Source of the DNA: JAEXOD01 sp963663265
GTDB taxonomy: Bacteria > Bacteroidota > Ignavibacteria > Ignavibacteriales > Melioribacteraceae
Length of the DNA: 64,000 nucleotides
Direction: 5' to 3'
Assembly: GCA_963663265.2 (NCBI GenBank)
Contig: CAXXXM010000002.1
Location: 1,178,001-1,242,000 of the forward strand
Shown: piece after piece, positions 9,688-18,968 of the stretch
Numbering within the stretch: the first letter of the stretch is position 1
Layout: each line of letters starts with the position of its first letter
Translations under genes and position numbers: made by a program
Notes under the pieces: generated by a model
What the model was told of the DNA's origin: nothing
What the model saw: only the letters and a program-made list of their open reading frames with translations
Databases searched by the model: none

Positions 9688-10212
9688 TTAAAACATCTTT
9701 AGTGAATTTAATAAATTTTTATATGAAATATCAGAATTTATTTTATCGTTTAACACTAAAAAGTTATAATAAAGCTCTGCAAACTCCTTATTAAAACCCA
9801 CTCTATACTTCGATTTTACAAAATTGGCTATTGCACTATAAAATATATTATTTCCCCTGTTAAGATCTATTACTATATCATAAGGATATTTGTTTATTTG
9901 TTCCAACAATTCTCGCTTTGGTAAGTTTAATTTACTTTTTTGCGTAGATTCAAACGAAATAATTTTATGTTTAGTATTATCAGGAATAAGATTTTTCCGA
10001 AAATCTACTACAAACAGAGTAATATTCTTTTGTAAATCTAATAAAAACTGAACAACTGTTAATGAGTTTTTAAAACTTTCATCGTCTTCCGGCAATATAA
10101 TAAAATAATCAACTGAATCAGTAAAAAAATTCTTAAATGAAGTAATTTTATTATCTTTCAGCTTTTTATGAAAAAAATATCTACCAAGTATTAATTTAAT
10201 TTTTTCAATCAT
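9688..10212 (-). CDS. Uncharacterised 174-residue protein, weakly GT9/heptosyltransferase-like
   Basis: 174 residues, no signal peptide or membrane helix. I do not recognise it with certainty. The middle part (about 35-155) has alternating strands and helices, with YDIVIDLNRGNNIFYSAIA and then KSKYRVGFNKEFAELYYN. This resembles the N-terminal Rossmann half of family 9 glycosyltransferases, where a D-L-N/R motif is followed by a YRVGF strand. A full GT9 is about twice as long, so this would be a half-size relative or a different family. It sits four bases after ligA and 41 bases before the STAS gene, inside the operon. Confidence 0.7.
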   Translation of the reverse strand: MIEKIKLILGRYFFHKKLKDNKITSFKNFFTDSVDYFIILPEDDESFKNSLTVVQFLLDLQKNITLFVVDFRKNLIPDNTKHKIISFESTQKSKLNLPKRELLEQINKYPYDIVIDLNRGNNIFYSAIANFVKSKYRVGFNKEFAELYYNFLVLNDKINSDISYKNLLNSLKMF

Positions 10213-10216
10213 ATTT

Positions 10217-12232
10217 TTACGTTTGGATTAAACTACTAAATTCTTCTTCATTTAACACCTTTATCCCTAATTTGTTTGCTTTTTCAAGTTTTGAACCTGC
10301 ATTTTCGCCTGCTAAAACATAGTCGGTATTTTTACTAACAGATGAAACAACTTTTCCACCAAGTTTTTCAATCTTTTCAGCAGCTTCTTCACGTTTTATA
10401 GTTAAAGTTCCTGTTAAAACAAACGATTTTCCAAATATTGGTGAATCAGAAAGAGCTTCTTCATTACTCTCAAAATTCAATCCATAACCTTTTAAATGTT
10501 CAATTACTTCCAAGTTTTCTTTTTTACTAAAAAACTCTTTAATACTTTTACTAATGCTTGGGCCAATCTCATTTATAGCTAAAATTGATTCTTCGTCGGC
10601 ATTAATTAGTTTATCAATAGAATTAAATGCTTTTGCAATTTTTTTGGCTGCCCCTGCTCCAACATATCTAATTCCAAGGGCAAAAAGAACTTTTGCAAAA
10701 GGTTGTCTTTTGCTTTCTTCAATTGAATTTAAAAGATTATTTATACTCTTTTCGCCAAATCTATCTAATTGCAGTAAATCGTATTTATACTCTTGTAATT
10801 TGTATATATCTGTAAAATTATTTAAGTAACCTAATTCAACAAATAGTTCAATAATGGATTCACCTAAACCTTCAATATCCATTGCAGTTCTTGATGCAAA
10901 ATGGATTAATCTGCCAACAATTTGTGCTTTACATTCTGCATTTTCGCAATAAATTGCGGCTTCACCCTCAAATCTAACAAGTTTTCCATTACAAACAGGG
11001 CAATAATCCGGCATTTGGGTAATAACAGACTCTTCTAATCGTTCTGCTAAATCCACACTTACTATTTTGGGAATTACATCTCCCCCCTTTTCAATTACAA
11101 CAGTATCGCCAACACGGATATCTTTTCTACTTATTTCATCAAAGTTATGAAGTGTAGCTCTGCTTATTGTTGAGCCTGCTAAAAACACCGGATTTAGTTC
11201 CGCAACAGGAGTAACTGCTCCGGTTCTGCCCACCTGCCATGTTATTCCCTGCAGTTTTGTTTTTGCCTGCTTAGCCTTAAATTTATAAGCAACTGCCCAC
11301 CGTGGAGATTTGGCAATACTTCCTAATATTGCTTGTTGCCTTAATGAGTTTACCTTTATAACAACCCCATCAATTTCATATGGCAGGTTATATCTTTCAT
11401 TCTCCCAATAGTGGCAGAATTCCAAAACTTCATTTATATTTTTACAAACTTTGTAATTTTTGTTAACCTTAAAACCCATTTTTTGCAATAGGTTAAGGTT
11501 TTCGGCATGGTAATTTAATTTTGCAGTTTTACTTATAAGGTAATATAAAAACAAATCAATCGGTCTTTCGGAAACCATTTGAGGATCAATCAACTTAAGA
11601 GAGCCTGAAACTGAATTTCTTGGATTTGCAAAAAGTTTTTCACCTGCTTCTTCACGTTTTTTGTTTAACTTACTAAAAGCTTCAAGCTCCATATATGCTT
11701 CACCACGCACTTCAAATTCAGTTAAATCATACTCTAAAGGTATATTTTTAACTTTAAGCGGAATACTTTTTACTGTTTTAATATTATTAGAAATATCTTC
11801 ACCAACAACACCATCACCACGCGTGGCTGCAACAGTAAAGTTTCCATTTTTATATTTAATACTTACAGATGCACCATCAATTTTTAGTTCGGTTATATAT
11901 TCAGGAGATTCACCTTCCGGTAATCCTTCGCAAACTCTTCTATCGAAATCTATTAATTCCCCTTCGTTGTAAGTATTTGCTAAACTTAACATTGGTACAT
12001 CATGCGTAACACTTTCAAAAGTATTACTGATATCACTTCCTACTCTTTGAGTTGGAGAGTCAATACTCTTAAATTGAGGATTTTCTTCCTCTAATTTTCT
12101 TAATTCCGAATATAAAGTGTCGTATTCAAAATCCGATATCTTAGGTTCTGACAAAACATAATAATGATAATCATAATCATTAATTAAATTTTTAAGAAAT
12201 TCGATCCTTTCTTTAATTTCTTGAGGTGTCAT
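10217..12232 (-). CDS. ligA: NAD-dependent DNA ligase LigA
   Basis: About 671 residues, the usual LigA length. Domain order: Ia domain (YDYHYYVLSEP near the start), adenylation domain with the catalytic lysine in ELKIDGASVS (residue 117 with this start), OB fold, a four-cysteine zinc finger (CPVC then CENAEC), helix-hairpin-helix repeats, and a C-terminal BRCT domain (about the last 75 residues). It seals nicks in DNA replication and repair using NAD. I chose the ATG at 12232 because MTPQEIKERIEFLKN matches the family N-terminus; an in-frame GTG at 12244 would add four residues. Either start overlaps the end of the upstream RodZ-like gene (20 or 32 nt). Confidence 0.96.
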   Translation of the reverse strand: MTPQEIKERIEFLKNLINDYDYHYYVLSEPKISDFEYDTLYSELRKLEEENPQFKSIDSPTQRVGSDISNTFESVTHDVPMLSLANTYNEGELIDFDRRVCEGLPEGESPEYITELKIDGASVSIKYKNGNFTVAATRGDGVVGEDISNNIKTVKSIPLKVKNIPLEYDLTEFEVRGEAYMELEAFSKLNKKREEAGEKLFANPRNSVSGSLKLIDPQMVSERPIDLFLYYLISKTAKLNYHAENLNLLQKMGFKVNKNYKVCKNINEVLEFCHYWENERYNLPYEIDGVVIKVNSLRQQAILGSIAKSPRWAVAYKFKAKQAKTKLQGITWQVGRTGAVTPVAELNPVFLAGSTISRATLHNFDEISRKDIRVGDTVVIEKGGDVIPKIVSVDLAERLEESVITQMPDYCPVCNGKLVRFEGEAAIYCENAECKAQIVGRLIHFASRTAMDIEGLGESIIELFVELGYLNNFTDIYKLQEYKYDLLQLDRFGEKSINNLLNSIEESKRQPFAKVLFALGIRYVGAGAAKKIAKAFNSIDKLINADEESILAINEIGPSISKSIKEFFSKKENLEVIEHLKGYGLNFESNEEALSDSPIFGKSFVLTGTLTIKREEAAEKIEKLGGKVVSSVSKNTDYVLAGENAGSKLEKANKLGIKVLNEEEFSSLIQT

Positions 12233-13106
12233 TCCTATATCCACTTTTATTTTTTATTTCGCTAATACCAGAAGGATCTATGCGAATATACTTAACACGC
12301 GATTTTGCACCAGGAATTTCGGTTTTAATATTATTTATAAAAATTTCAATCCCCTCTGCATTTCCAATATGGAGTTCCATAACTTTATCAGCAACAATTA
12401 AAGTATCTTTATTTCTTCGTAATAAAAACTCGCCCGGCTCATCAGTATCAATTTTGAATTTAAACCATGACATTTCATGTGCTTTCAGTTTAACATTAAG
12501 TTTTCCATTAGTATAAACAAATGAAGAATCACGCAATTCTTCGTTCATTTGAAATCGTTCTTCCTGCTCTTTAACAACTTCTTCATACGATTTTTCAACA
12601 ACAATTTCAGGTTTGGAACTTCTTACAATTAATACAATTGCTATAATTAGTGCAACTACAATTGTTAAAAATATGTAAATTACTATATTAAAACTACGTT
12701 TCATTTGAGCAGTATTAACTTCAGTATCTTCGTTATATTTTATTTGTTTTCGAGGTGTATGGGGTTTTGCTGGCGGGTCGCTTTCTTTGATATCATCATC
12801 TAATTCAGTTTCAACCTCTTCAACAACTTCTTCCTCTTCAATTGGGTCGTTAATATCACGTCCATCTTTTGCTAAATCATATTTTTTAATATAAAATACA
12901 TCATCCAAATCTAAGGCTTTTACGTATCCTTTAATAAAGGAACGCATATATACGTCACCAATAATATCAAATTTTGCATCTTCAATTGCCTGAAGATACT
13001 TAATTTCAATTCTCGTTTTATTATGTAAACTTTGTAAAGTATAATTTTGTTGTTCGCGAATTGTTTTTAATTCATTAGCAAAATTTTTAAGCAAATCATT
13101 TGCCAT
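12213..13106 (-). CDS. RodZ-like helix-turn-helix membrane protein
   Basis: 297 residues: an N-terminal HTH_25/Xre-like domain (about 5-70, LKTIREQQNYTLQSLHNKT), an acidic linker (EEEEVVEEVETELDDD), one transmembrane helix (about 139-163) and a C-terminal periplasmic DUF4115-like beta domain (about 195-290). This is the architecture of RodZ, which links MreB to the elongation machinery at the inner membrane. No mre genes are in the window, so the shape role is inferred from family only. The gene overlaps ligA at its 3' end and lies eight bases after rsmB. Confidence 0.85.
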   Translation of the reverse strand: MANDLLKNFANELKTIREQQNYTLQSLHNKTRIEIKYLQAIEDAKFDIIGDVYMRSFIKGYVKALDLDDVFYIKKYDLAKDGRDINDPIEEEEVVEEVETELDDDIKESDPPAKPHTPRKQIKYNEDTEVNTAQMKRSFNIVIYIFLTIVVALIIAIVLIVRSSKPEIVVEKSYEEVVKEQEERFQMNEELRDSSFVYTNGKLNVKLKAHEMSWFKFKIDTDEPGEFLLRRNKDTLIVADKVMELHIGNAEGIEIFINNIKTEIPGAKSRVKYIRIDPSGISEIKNKSGYRNDTSRN

Positions 13107-13114
13107 GTCTTCAC

Positions 13115-14494
13115 CTATTCAACTCTAATTATTTTTGCTGCAAACGAGCCATCTATTTGATGGATATGAGGATAAGCTTGAATACAGCCATTTTCATCTA
13201 TTAATGAATCGTCTACTATTCCTTTTGCACTTTCCAATTTATAATTAGTATTTTCAAATAAAAACTTTTTAACAATTTCAAAGTTTTCATCAGGTTCAAT
13301 TGTACAAGTACTATAAACCATAACTCCGCCAACTTTAAGCAGCTCTGCTCCTTTTTTAATCAATTTAGCTTGCAAATCACTTAAATTTTTTATATCCATT
13401 AACTCACGCTTCCATTTCAAATCAGGCTTTTTAGTAAGGGTACCTAAACCCGAACATGGAGCATCAATTAAAACCCTATCGAAAAGCTGAGTATCAACAA
13501 ATTCCAAAGCATCCGATTCAACATACTTTACATTTTCAACATGAAGGCGACCCAAATTTTTCCTAACAATTTTTAAACGGCTTTCATATTTATCCAAAGC
13601 ATAAATTTCACCGGTATTATTCATCAAAGCAGACATATAACCTGTTTTTCCACCGGGTGCCGAGCATAAATCCAACACTCGCATTTCAGGTTTTACATCC
13701 AAAAGTGTAACAGGCAGACCGGTACTTTCATCTTGAATGCTAAAATACCCTTTGCTAAAATACTCCCAATCAGAAATATTAGATAAATTTGCCAATCGTA
13801 TAAAATCAGACAAATACTTACCATCTTTATACTTAAGCTCTACCGAATCCAATAATTTTAACAATTCTTCTTTAGTTGTTGCCAAAGAATTAAACCGAAT
13901 AATCAAATGCGGCTTATTGTTATTTGCTTTTAATAGTTCTTCTGTAAACTCCCTGCTGTATCTATTCAACCACCTTTTAACTAACCAACCCGGATGTGAA
14001 TAATAAGCGGCTAAATAGCCTAACAAATCTTCTTCAGGATCAGGGTATCTTATAGAATCCTTACTGCGAATAATATTTCTTAAAATAGCGTTAGTTAAAT
14101 CCGCCGGTTTTTGACCTTGCAATTTTTTAATAAATTCTACGGCTTCGTTAACCGCAGCATAATCGGGCACTTTTTCCAAAAACATTATTTGATATAATGC
14201 CACTCTAAGTGCATTTTTTATATTAGGAATTGCTTTAGAAAACTGTCCTTTATAAAAACCATTTAATATCCAATCTATTCTACCGAGTGAACGGATTACG
14301 CCATGAACTATTTCAAACAATAAAGCTTTATCGGCTCCATTTAATTCCGCGTGTTTTATCTCTGTATCTAATAATTTATCTAAATAAGCATCGGTTCTAT
14401 CTATTCTATTTAAGATTTTTACTGCAAGTCCTCGCACCCCTTCAAAAAGGCGAGTCTCCTCAGTATTTTTAGTTTCTTCCATGCTTTTTCTCAT
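13115..14494 (-). CDS. rsmB: 16S rRNA (cytosine-967-C5)-methyltransferase RsmB
   Basis: About 459 residues. An N-terminal NusB-like RNA-binding domain (about 15-150) is followed by a Rossmann methyltransferase domain with SAM motif I VLDLCSAPGGKTG (about 264-276). Both conserved cysteines of the RsmB/Nop2 family are visible: DAPCSG (about 347) and STCTIEP (about 397, the nucleophile). It methylates C967 in 16S rRNA. A TTG lies directly before the ATG at 14494, and another ATG at 14482 has a weak GAGAA upstream, so the exact start is uncertain by a few codons. It is the first gene of the long minus-strand run; the region upstream is repeat-rich and non-coding. Confidence 0.95.
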   Translation of the reverse strand: MRKSMEETKNTEETRLFEGVRGLAVKILNRIDRTDAYLDKLLDTEIKHAELNGADKALLFEIVHGVIRSLGRIDWILNGFYKGQFSKAIPNIKNALRVALYQIMFLEKVPDYAAVNEAVEFIKKLQGQKPADLTNAILRNIIRSKDSIRYPDPEEDLLGYLAAYYSHPGWLVKRWLNRYSREFTEELLKANNNKPHLIIRFNSLATTKEELLKLLDSVELKYKDGKYLSDFIRLANLSNISDWEYFSKGYFSIQDESTGLPVTLLDVKPEMRVLDLCSAPGGKTGYMSALMNNTGEIYALDKYESRLKIVRKNLGRLHVENVKYVESDALEFVDTQLFDRVLIDAPCSGLGTLTKKPDLKWKRELMDIKNLSDLQAKLIKKGAELLKVGGVMVYSTCTIEPDENFEIVKKFLFENTNYKLESAKGIVDDSLIDENGCIQAYPHIHQIDGSFAAKIIRVE

Positions 14495-14742
14495 CAATTT
14501 ATAATTTAAACTTAAAGATAAAAATTAATATAATTATTTGCATATATTTTAATTATTAACAACAAATAATTACAGCTTTTTGTTAAAAAAACACCATAAA
14601 TTGTTTGGGAAACAGAGAATAGAAGTTAGAAATTAGAATTCAGACTACAGATTGCAGATATCAGAGAATAGACATCAGAAATTAGAAGTTAGAAATTAGA
14701 GGTTAGGTATGAAGTAGAAGGGGAAAAAATAACATAAAAAAC

Positions 14743-14773
14743 GTCAAAAAGCATGGTTTGTATGATGTTTGAC
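14743..14773 (-). terminator. 31-nt palindrome, terminator-like (copy 1)
   Basis: Stem halves are GTCAAAAAGCAT and ATGATGTTTGAC around a 7-nt loop, with two mismatches. On the minus strand the hairpin is followed by GTTTTTTATG, as in an intrinsic terminator. It is one of four related copies in the window and the least perfect. Confidence 0.5.
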
Positions 14774-15218
14774 ATTCAATAATTGAGAATTAAACATTCA
14801 AAAATTAGAATTTCAAGTTTTATGTCGCCACGTGCGTGGCTTTTATCCTCTTTTTCTCTTTTGTGCTAAAACTATTTTCCCACTTTGTGGGAATTTATAA
14901 GATAGACATCAGAATTCAGAAAACAGATATCAGAATAGATATTAGAAATTAGATTTTTAGGTTGAAGGAAATTGGTAATAGGTTCAAGCAAAAACATTCA
15001 TAATTCTCAGCATTAAAAAATCCTGAAGAGAAGACATATTTTTTACAAACAAAAAATCTTACATAACCATAGCCACGAAAGTGGCGACATAGTTGTAGAG
15101 GCGACATAATTCAGAAGTCAGATGACAGGTTTTAGAAAATAGATAGAAGATTTTTAGGTGGAAGGAAGAAGGAAGGAGGTAGAAGATTGTAGGCACAAGG
15201 AAAAATATTTTAAAAAAC

Positions 15219-15249
15219 GTCAAACAGCATGGTTTGTATGCTGTTTGAC
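15219..15249 (-). terminator. 31-nt palindrome, terminator of the M28/T9SS gene (copy 2)
   Basis: Perfect 12-bp stem (GTCAAACAGCAT / ATGCTGTTTGAC) with a 7-nt loop, 93 bases downstream of the stop of the minus-strand M28 peptidase gene. On the minus strand it is followed by GTTTTTTAAAA, fitting an intrinsic terminator. Confidence 0.65.
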
Positions 15250-15342
15250 AATCAATCATTCAACCTTTAACACTTAAAACTTAACCTTACATAAACGTTT
15301 GACATTCAATCATTAATAATTATATAATTCAACCATCAATAA

Positions 15343-16857
15343 TTATTTAACCATCATCATTCGTTTAGTTTCAACAAATCCTTCGCCTGAAAATTTATCA
15401 ACAGCGGTTAATCTGTAAAAATACACACCGCTTGAAATATTCTTTGTTAATGAGGATGAATTAAATTCCACTTCATAACTGCCCATTGATTTATTTTCAT
15501 TTACCAATTCAGTTATTTCGTTTCCAAGAATATCGAAAACCTTAATTGATACATTACATTCTGAAGGAATTGAATAACGAATTACCGTAGAAGGATTAAA
15601 CGGGTTAGGATAGTTTTGTGCCAATTGGTAACTTGAGGTTATAATATAATTTGCACTTACTAAGCCCAATGTTTGTTCTGTACCATCGTAATCATGTTGA
15701 ATTAAACGATAGTAGTTAATTCCGTTAGTCGGATAATTATCGCTAAACGAATAATTGTTTATTTGTGTTGTAGTTGAATTCCCTTCAACAAACCCAATCT
15801 TTCTCCAGTTTATATTGTCGTTTGATTTTTCAATATCAAATCCTTGATTATTTGTTTCTGTTGCAGTTGACCAATTTAATTCAATTGATGTTTCATTAAT
15901 TATTGAATTAAAAGAAATTAATTCAACAGGAACAACACCTTGCACACCAACATAATTTGTTAAAGTGCCAACCATTAATTTAGAACACTTTTCAAAAAAG
16001 GTAAGATTAAAATAATCTATTCTATCATTTACAGTATGATAATACGGATGGAAATCATTCCCATAATAATCTTCAATCAACAATATTGCCGAATAACCTT
16101 CATACCAAAAAGATGCATGGTCGCTTGCAGTTGAACCCGGATTGTATATAGGGGTATTTAATCCAATCGAATATCCAGTATTAATATTAACCATTGTATT
16201 TGCCAAAGCAACCGAGTTTGCAAGTGTTTTTGTATGAATATTGACTCTTCCATCACTATTACCATCGTAAGCTATCATATCTGCATTAAAAACACCGAGT
16301 ATCTGCTCATTATTAGAATGAGCTTGACCGGCAAAATAATCACTTCCAATTAAACCTTGTTCTTCCTCATCAAACAAAGCAAATACAATTGTATATTGGG
16401 TATTATACTCCTTAAGCAATCTTGCCGCTTCAATAACAGCAGCAACTCCGCTTGCGTTATCATCAGCCCCGGGTGCTGTTGAACCGGATGGCATATCATC
16501 GTAATGGGCACAGATTATATATTTCTTTTCCGGATAAACCTGCCCCTGTTTAACTGCATAAACATTTCTTCCCGTACTACTAAAATTTTGGTCATAGGTA
16601 GTCAAGCCGTAATTTTGCAATCTTTGTTTAATGTAATTTGCAGCAACATTGTTTGTGGCAGAATTTTTATGACGAGAAACAATAGTATATTGCGAGCCTC
16701 CAATAGTTACCGGAACAACTCCAGATAATTCTTTAACTGTTTGCATTAAACTATCAATTTTAACATCAGCAATTATTTGAGTTACATACAGGTCCTCTTG
16801 TGCAAGAGTATTTATCCCCAACAACAAAAGCCAAACAAAAAGTAAATATTTTTTCAT
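15343..16857 (-). CDS. Secreted M28 family metallopeptidase with T9SS sorting domain
   Basis: 504 residues. A Sec signal peptide (cleavage about residue 20, NTLAQ) is followed by an M28 zinc aminopeptidase domain (about 30-310). Di-zinc ligands are visible: H118/D120 in AHYDD, D132 in ADDNASG, E164/E165 in DEEEQG, D193 and H254. A fibronectin-like linker (about 315-400) joins a C-terminal T9SS type A sorting domain beginning QNYPNPFNPST and ending in KRMMMVK. The protein should cross the outer membrane through T9SS and act outside the cell on peptides. It is monocistronic, with a terminator-like palindrome downstream and about 330 bases of AT-rich leader upstream. Confidence 0.93.
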   Translation of the reverse strand: MKKYLLFVWLLLLGINTLAQEDLYVTQIIADVKIDSLMQTVKELSGVVPVTIGGSQYTIVSRHKNSATNNVAANYIKQRLQNYGLTTYDQNFSSTGRNVYAVKQGQVYPEKKYIICAHYDDMPSGSTAPGADDNASGVAAVIEAARLLKEYNTQYTIVFALFDEEEQGLIGSDYFAGQAHSNNEQILGVFNADMIAYDGNSDGRVNIHTKTLANSVALANTMVNINTGYSIGLNTPIYNPGSTASDHASFWYEGYSAILLIEDYYGNDFHPYYHTVNDRIDYFNLTFFEKCSKLMVGTLTNYVGVQGVVPVELISFNSIINETSIELNWSTATETNNQGFDIEKSNDNINWRKIGFVEGNSTTTQINNYSFSDNYPTNGINYYRLIQHDYDGTEQTLGLVSANYIITSSYQLAQNYPNPFNPSTVIRYSIPSECNVSIKVFDILGNEITELVNENKSMGSYEVEFNSSSLTKNISSGVYFYRLTAVDKFSGEGFVETKRMMMVK

Positions 16858-17187
16858 ATTACCCCACTTTCAATTTAGTATAGATTTGAAATATTATATC
16901 TGTTATGTTTATCCAATTATTTAATATAAATGTATTTATACAAAAATACAAAACAACTAAGATTTTAAATAAGTTATTTAATTGTTTGAGGATGCTTCTG
17001 TTCTTTAACATTTACAATAAATGTAGTAAACATTTTGCAATATTTTGAACAATTATTGTTATTTTACAACAGCTTATAGAAACCAACTGTCAAACTCAGG
17101 CGTAACTATTTAAGTAAAGTTTTTAAAGTTTCGTAAATTTATTAGCTAAGCTAAATTATCAAAATCTTTTCTATTACTAATACTATT
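16858..17187. other. Intergenic stretch, nothing firm
   Basis: About 330 bases of AT-rich sequence upstream of the M28/T9SS gene and downstream of the 413-residue secreted protein gene. I see only short weak palindromes such as ACATTTACAATAAATGT near 17008 and AACAATTATTGTT near 17050. No gene, tRNA or clear terminator with a T-run is evident; it must contain the promoter of the M28 gene, but I cannot place it. Confidence 0.5.
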
Positions 17188-18429
17188 TTATTTCCCCAAC
17201 AATTTGAAAATATTTTCCCAATTTATTTGGTTATACAGTTCTTGTATTTTTTTTACTTCAATCTTATCTTTTTGCATATCAGAGACCTGATTGATATTTG
17301 ATTCACCATGTATATCACAGTGCACAATAATTAATTGCACAACTGATTTTGGGAGTTTATTATTATAAATGTTTTTATTTATTTTAACCAAACCTCTAAC
17401 TCCTTCTGTGTTTTTATCAGCAAGCATTGAAGTTTTTCCCTCTTCGTTCATTAAATAATAAGCTTGACTATTTTTTTCAGAATCAGTCATAACTTCAAGT
17501 TCTGCTTTTAACTTGTTTATAATTTCTTTGTGCTGGGCAATTCCCTCATTTATCCCCTTTTCATATTCATCTTTGTTTTCGGCTTCTTCTTTCATTGCGG
17601 CATTTATCTCAATCAAAGCAGTTTCATACTCTTTTTTAAATTCTTCTGCTTTTGCCGGGTCTGTTTCCTTCAAAATATTGTACGACTCCTTAAAATTCTT
17701 TTCCCGCTCTTCTGCTTCTTTTTTTAATGTTTCAGGAAGATTTGCTACTTCATTATTTAAGAAATCTTGCGATTTTTTAACATCCATCTCATGCAAAAGA
17801 ATAATCTTTTCAATATACTCTTTTTGTGTTAATGGAATAAACAGCGGGGTATTATTTAATGTTGCAACAACAACTCCGTTATCATACATTGGGCAACCGG
17901 CAATACTACCAATTGTTTTTGGTTCAAAATAAAAATCTTCACTAATATATTCAGGCTGATATTTTTCTTCATTTTTAACTCCCATAAACGACACAAAGAC
18001 ATTACTCAAAAAATTACCTTGTATAGAATTAATATCAATATCAATGTAAACACCGGCATTATATTCCGGCTCAATTGTTCCATCATGTAATTTAACAAAT
18101 TGATATAAATAGGCTGTAACATTCCCCGGAACGGGTTCGTAATACTTTTTGAAATCCGCATATTTATATTGGCCGGGAAAAGTGGTTTGAACATCAGCCG
18201 AAAACCCTATCGGATTTTGTAAAATCTTGGTCTGTTTTAATTCTTTAACAATCTTATCCAAATTTTTAGAAAAATCTTGATATTCTTTTTTGGTGATATT
18301 CAATTCTTCCAAATTCGCATCATCTTTAGAATATTTAACTTCACCCTTCTTTTTAGTTAAATCTACTTCGTTTTGAGCAAAAATTACTGCACAAATTAAC
18401 ATCAGCAATACAAGTATAGATTTTTTCAT
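17188..18429 (-). CDS. Secreted protein of unknown function with coiled-coil region
   Basis: 413 residues with a Sec signal peptide (MKKSILVLLMLICAVIFAQ, cleavage about residue 19). I do not recognise a family. The middle part (about 60-215) is mixed beta/alpha; residues about 215-325 are a long, charged, probably coiled-coil helix rich in E and K. The C-terminal part (330-413) is again mixed and contains GVRGLVKINKNIYNNK and VVQLIIVHCDIHGESN. There is no T9SS sorting domain and no lipobox, so a periplasmic location is most likely. It is divergent from the toxin-antitoxin pair, sharing a 182-base upstream region. Confidence 0.75.
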   Translation of the reverse strand: MKKSILVLLMLICAVIFAQNEVDLTKKKGEVKYSKDDANLEELNITKKEYQDFSKNLDKIVKELKQTKILQNPIGFSADVQTTFPGQYKYADFKKYYEPVPGNVTAYLYQFVKLHDGTIEPEYNAGVYIDIDINSIQGNFLSNVFVSFMGVKNEEKYQPEYISEDFYFEPKTIGSIAGCPMYDNGVVVATLNNTPLFIPLTQKEYIEKIILLHEMDVKKSQDFLNNEVANLPETLKKEAEEREKNFKESYNILKETDPAKAEEFKKEYETALIEINAAMKEEAENKDEYEKGINEGIAQHKEIINKLKAELEVMTDSEKNSQAYYLMNEEGKTSMLADKNTEGVRGLVKINKNIYNNKLPKSVVQLIIVHCDIHGESNINQVSDMQKDKIEVKKIQELYNQINWENIFKLLGK

Positions 18430-18540
18430 ATTATCCCATTAAATTGATTTGTTAATATTCAAAATATGTTTTAATGGAATATTTTGCAAGCTGTTTTAGC
18501 GGATTTATTCTAACAAGGATAAAGAAACACCACTTTATGA

Positions 18541-18564
18541 TGGTATAAATGCGTATTATTACCA
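18541..18564. promoter_or_regulatory. Imperfect inverted repeat upstream of the mqsRA-like pair, possible operator
   Basis: TGGTATAA and TTATTACCA face each other across seven bases, 47 bases before the toxin start. Type II antitoxins with an HTH, such as MqsA, bind palindromes in their own promoter, so this is a candidate autoregulatory site. The match is imperfect by one inserted base and the call rests on position. Confidence 0.3.
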
Positions 18565-18611
18565 ATATTTGCACTTTATAGTTGACTTTTTAATAATAAA
18601 AGTATAATTTT

Positions 18612-18965
18612 ATGATAACTAAAAATGAAGTTGAAAAATACTTAAACGATTTTCTACTTAAGCTGAATGTCTTTAATGTTGTTTTTGTTAGTAGGGACAA
18701 GAACCTAAAAACACTTGTTGAATTAGAAATTCAACCTATGCAGAGAGTTGATTATCTTAAAAAGCTTACAGTAATGGATTTTTCTGATGGACCACTGAAA
18801 GAATTAAATATTCCTGGCAATCCGGATTTATATGTATTTGGAATTGAAGTAAAAAACAAAGAAATATATGTAAAAATCAGCATGGGATTGCCGAACAAGA
18901 ATGTTATATGTGTATCATTTCATATTGCGGAACATAAAATTAAATATGCTTTTAAGCAGGAGTAA
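18612..18965 (+). CDS. mqsR: MqsR-like toxin (type II toxin-antitoxin)
   Basis: 117 residues. The C-terminal half matches the E. coli MqsR pattern: DLYVFGIEVKNKEIYVKI lines up with the IWQDVYRP-GQVYLKI strand pair, and VICVSFH with the final VLIVSFK strand. The tyrosine of the MqsR active site (in VYLKI) is kept (IYVKI), while the terminal lysine is replaced by His. MqsR is a RelE-fold mRNA interferase. The toxin gene comes first and the antitoxin second, three bases later, the same unusual order as in mqsRA. No clear Shine-Dalgarno precedes the ATG. The assignment is from memory of the family pattern, so moderately sure. Confidence 0.72.
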   Translation: MITKNEVEKYLNDFLLKLNVFNVVFVSRDKNLKTLVELEIQPMQRVDYLKKLTVMDFSDGPLKELNIPGNPDLYVFGIEVKNKEIYVKISMGLPNKNVICVSFHIAEHKIKYAFKQE

Positions 18966-18968
18966 AAG

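Larger units (their letters stand above)
14498..15342. repeat. Repeat-rich intergenic region I
   Basis: About 845 bases between rsmB and the stop of the M28/T9SS gene, with no convincing gene. It contains degenerate short repeats built from CAGA-AATTCAGA/ATCAGA-like words, two 31-nt palindromes (14743-14773 and 15219-15249), two GTCG-headed GCCAC/GTGGC hairpins (14823-14840 and 15072-15090), and a CCCAC-TTT-GTGGG hairpin (14879-14891). A 48-nt stretch at 14881-14928 is identical to 40501-40548, and similarity continues patchily from about 14820 to 15120. The last half-palindrome, TTTGACATTCAATCATT at about 15299-15315, is a truncated copy of the same module. Confidence 0.85.

Noticed and set aside
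15059..15259. Open frame of 66 codons on the minus strand in region I
   Set aside because: It lies entirely in repeat DNA, crosses a GTCG-headed hairpin and a 31-nt palindrome, and its translation is a low-complexity mix of F, L and K with no protein-like pattern.
18603..18608. TATAAT box with TTGACT 15 bases upstream before the toxin gene
   Set aside because: It lies only four bases from the ATG, so a transcript would begin at or after the start codon. The spacing is also short. It is probably AT-rich coincidence.
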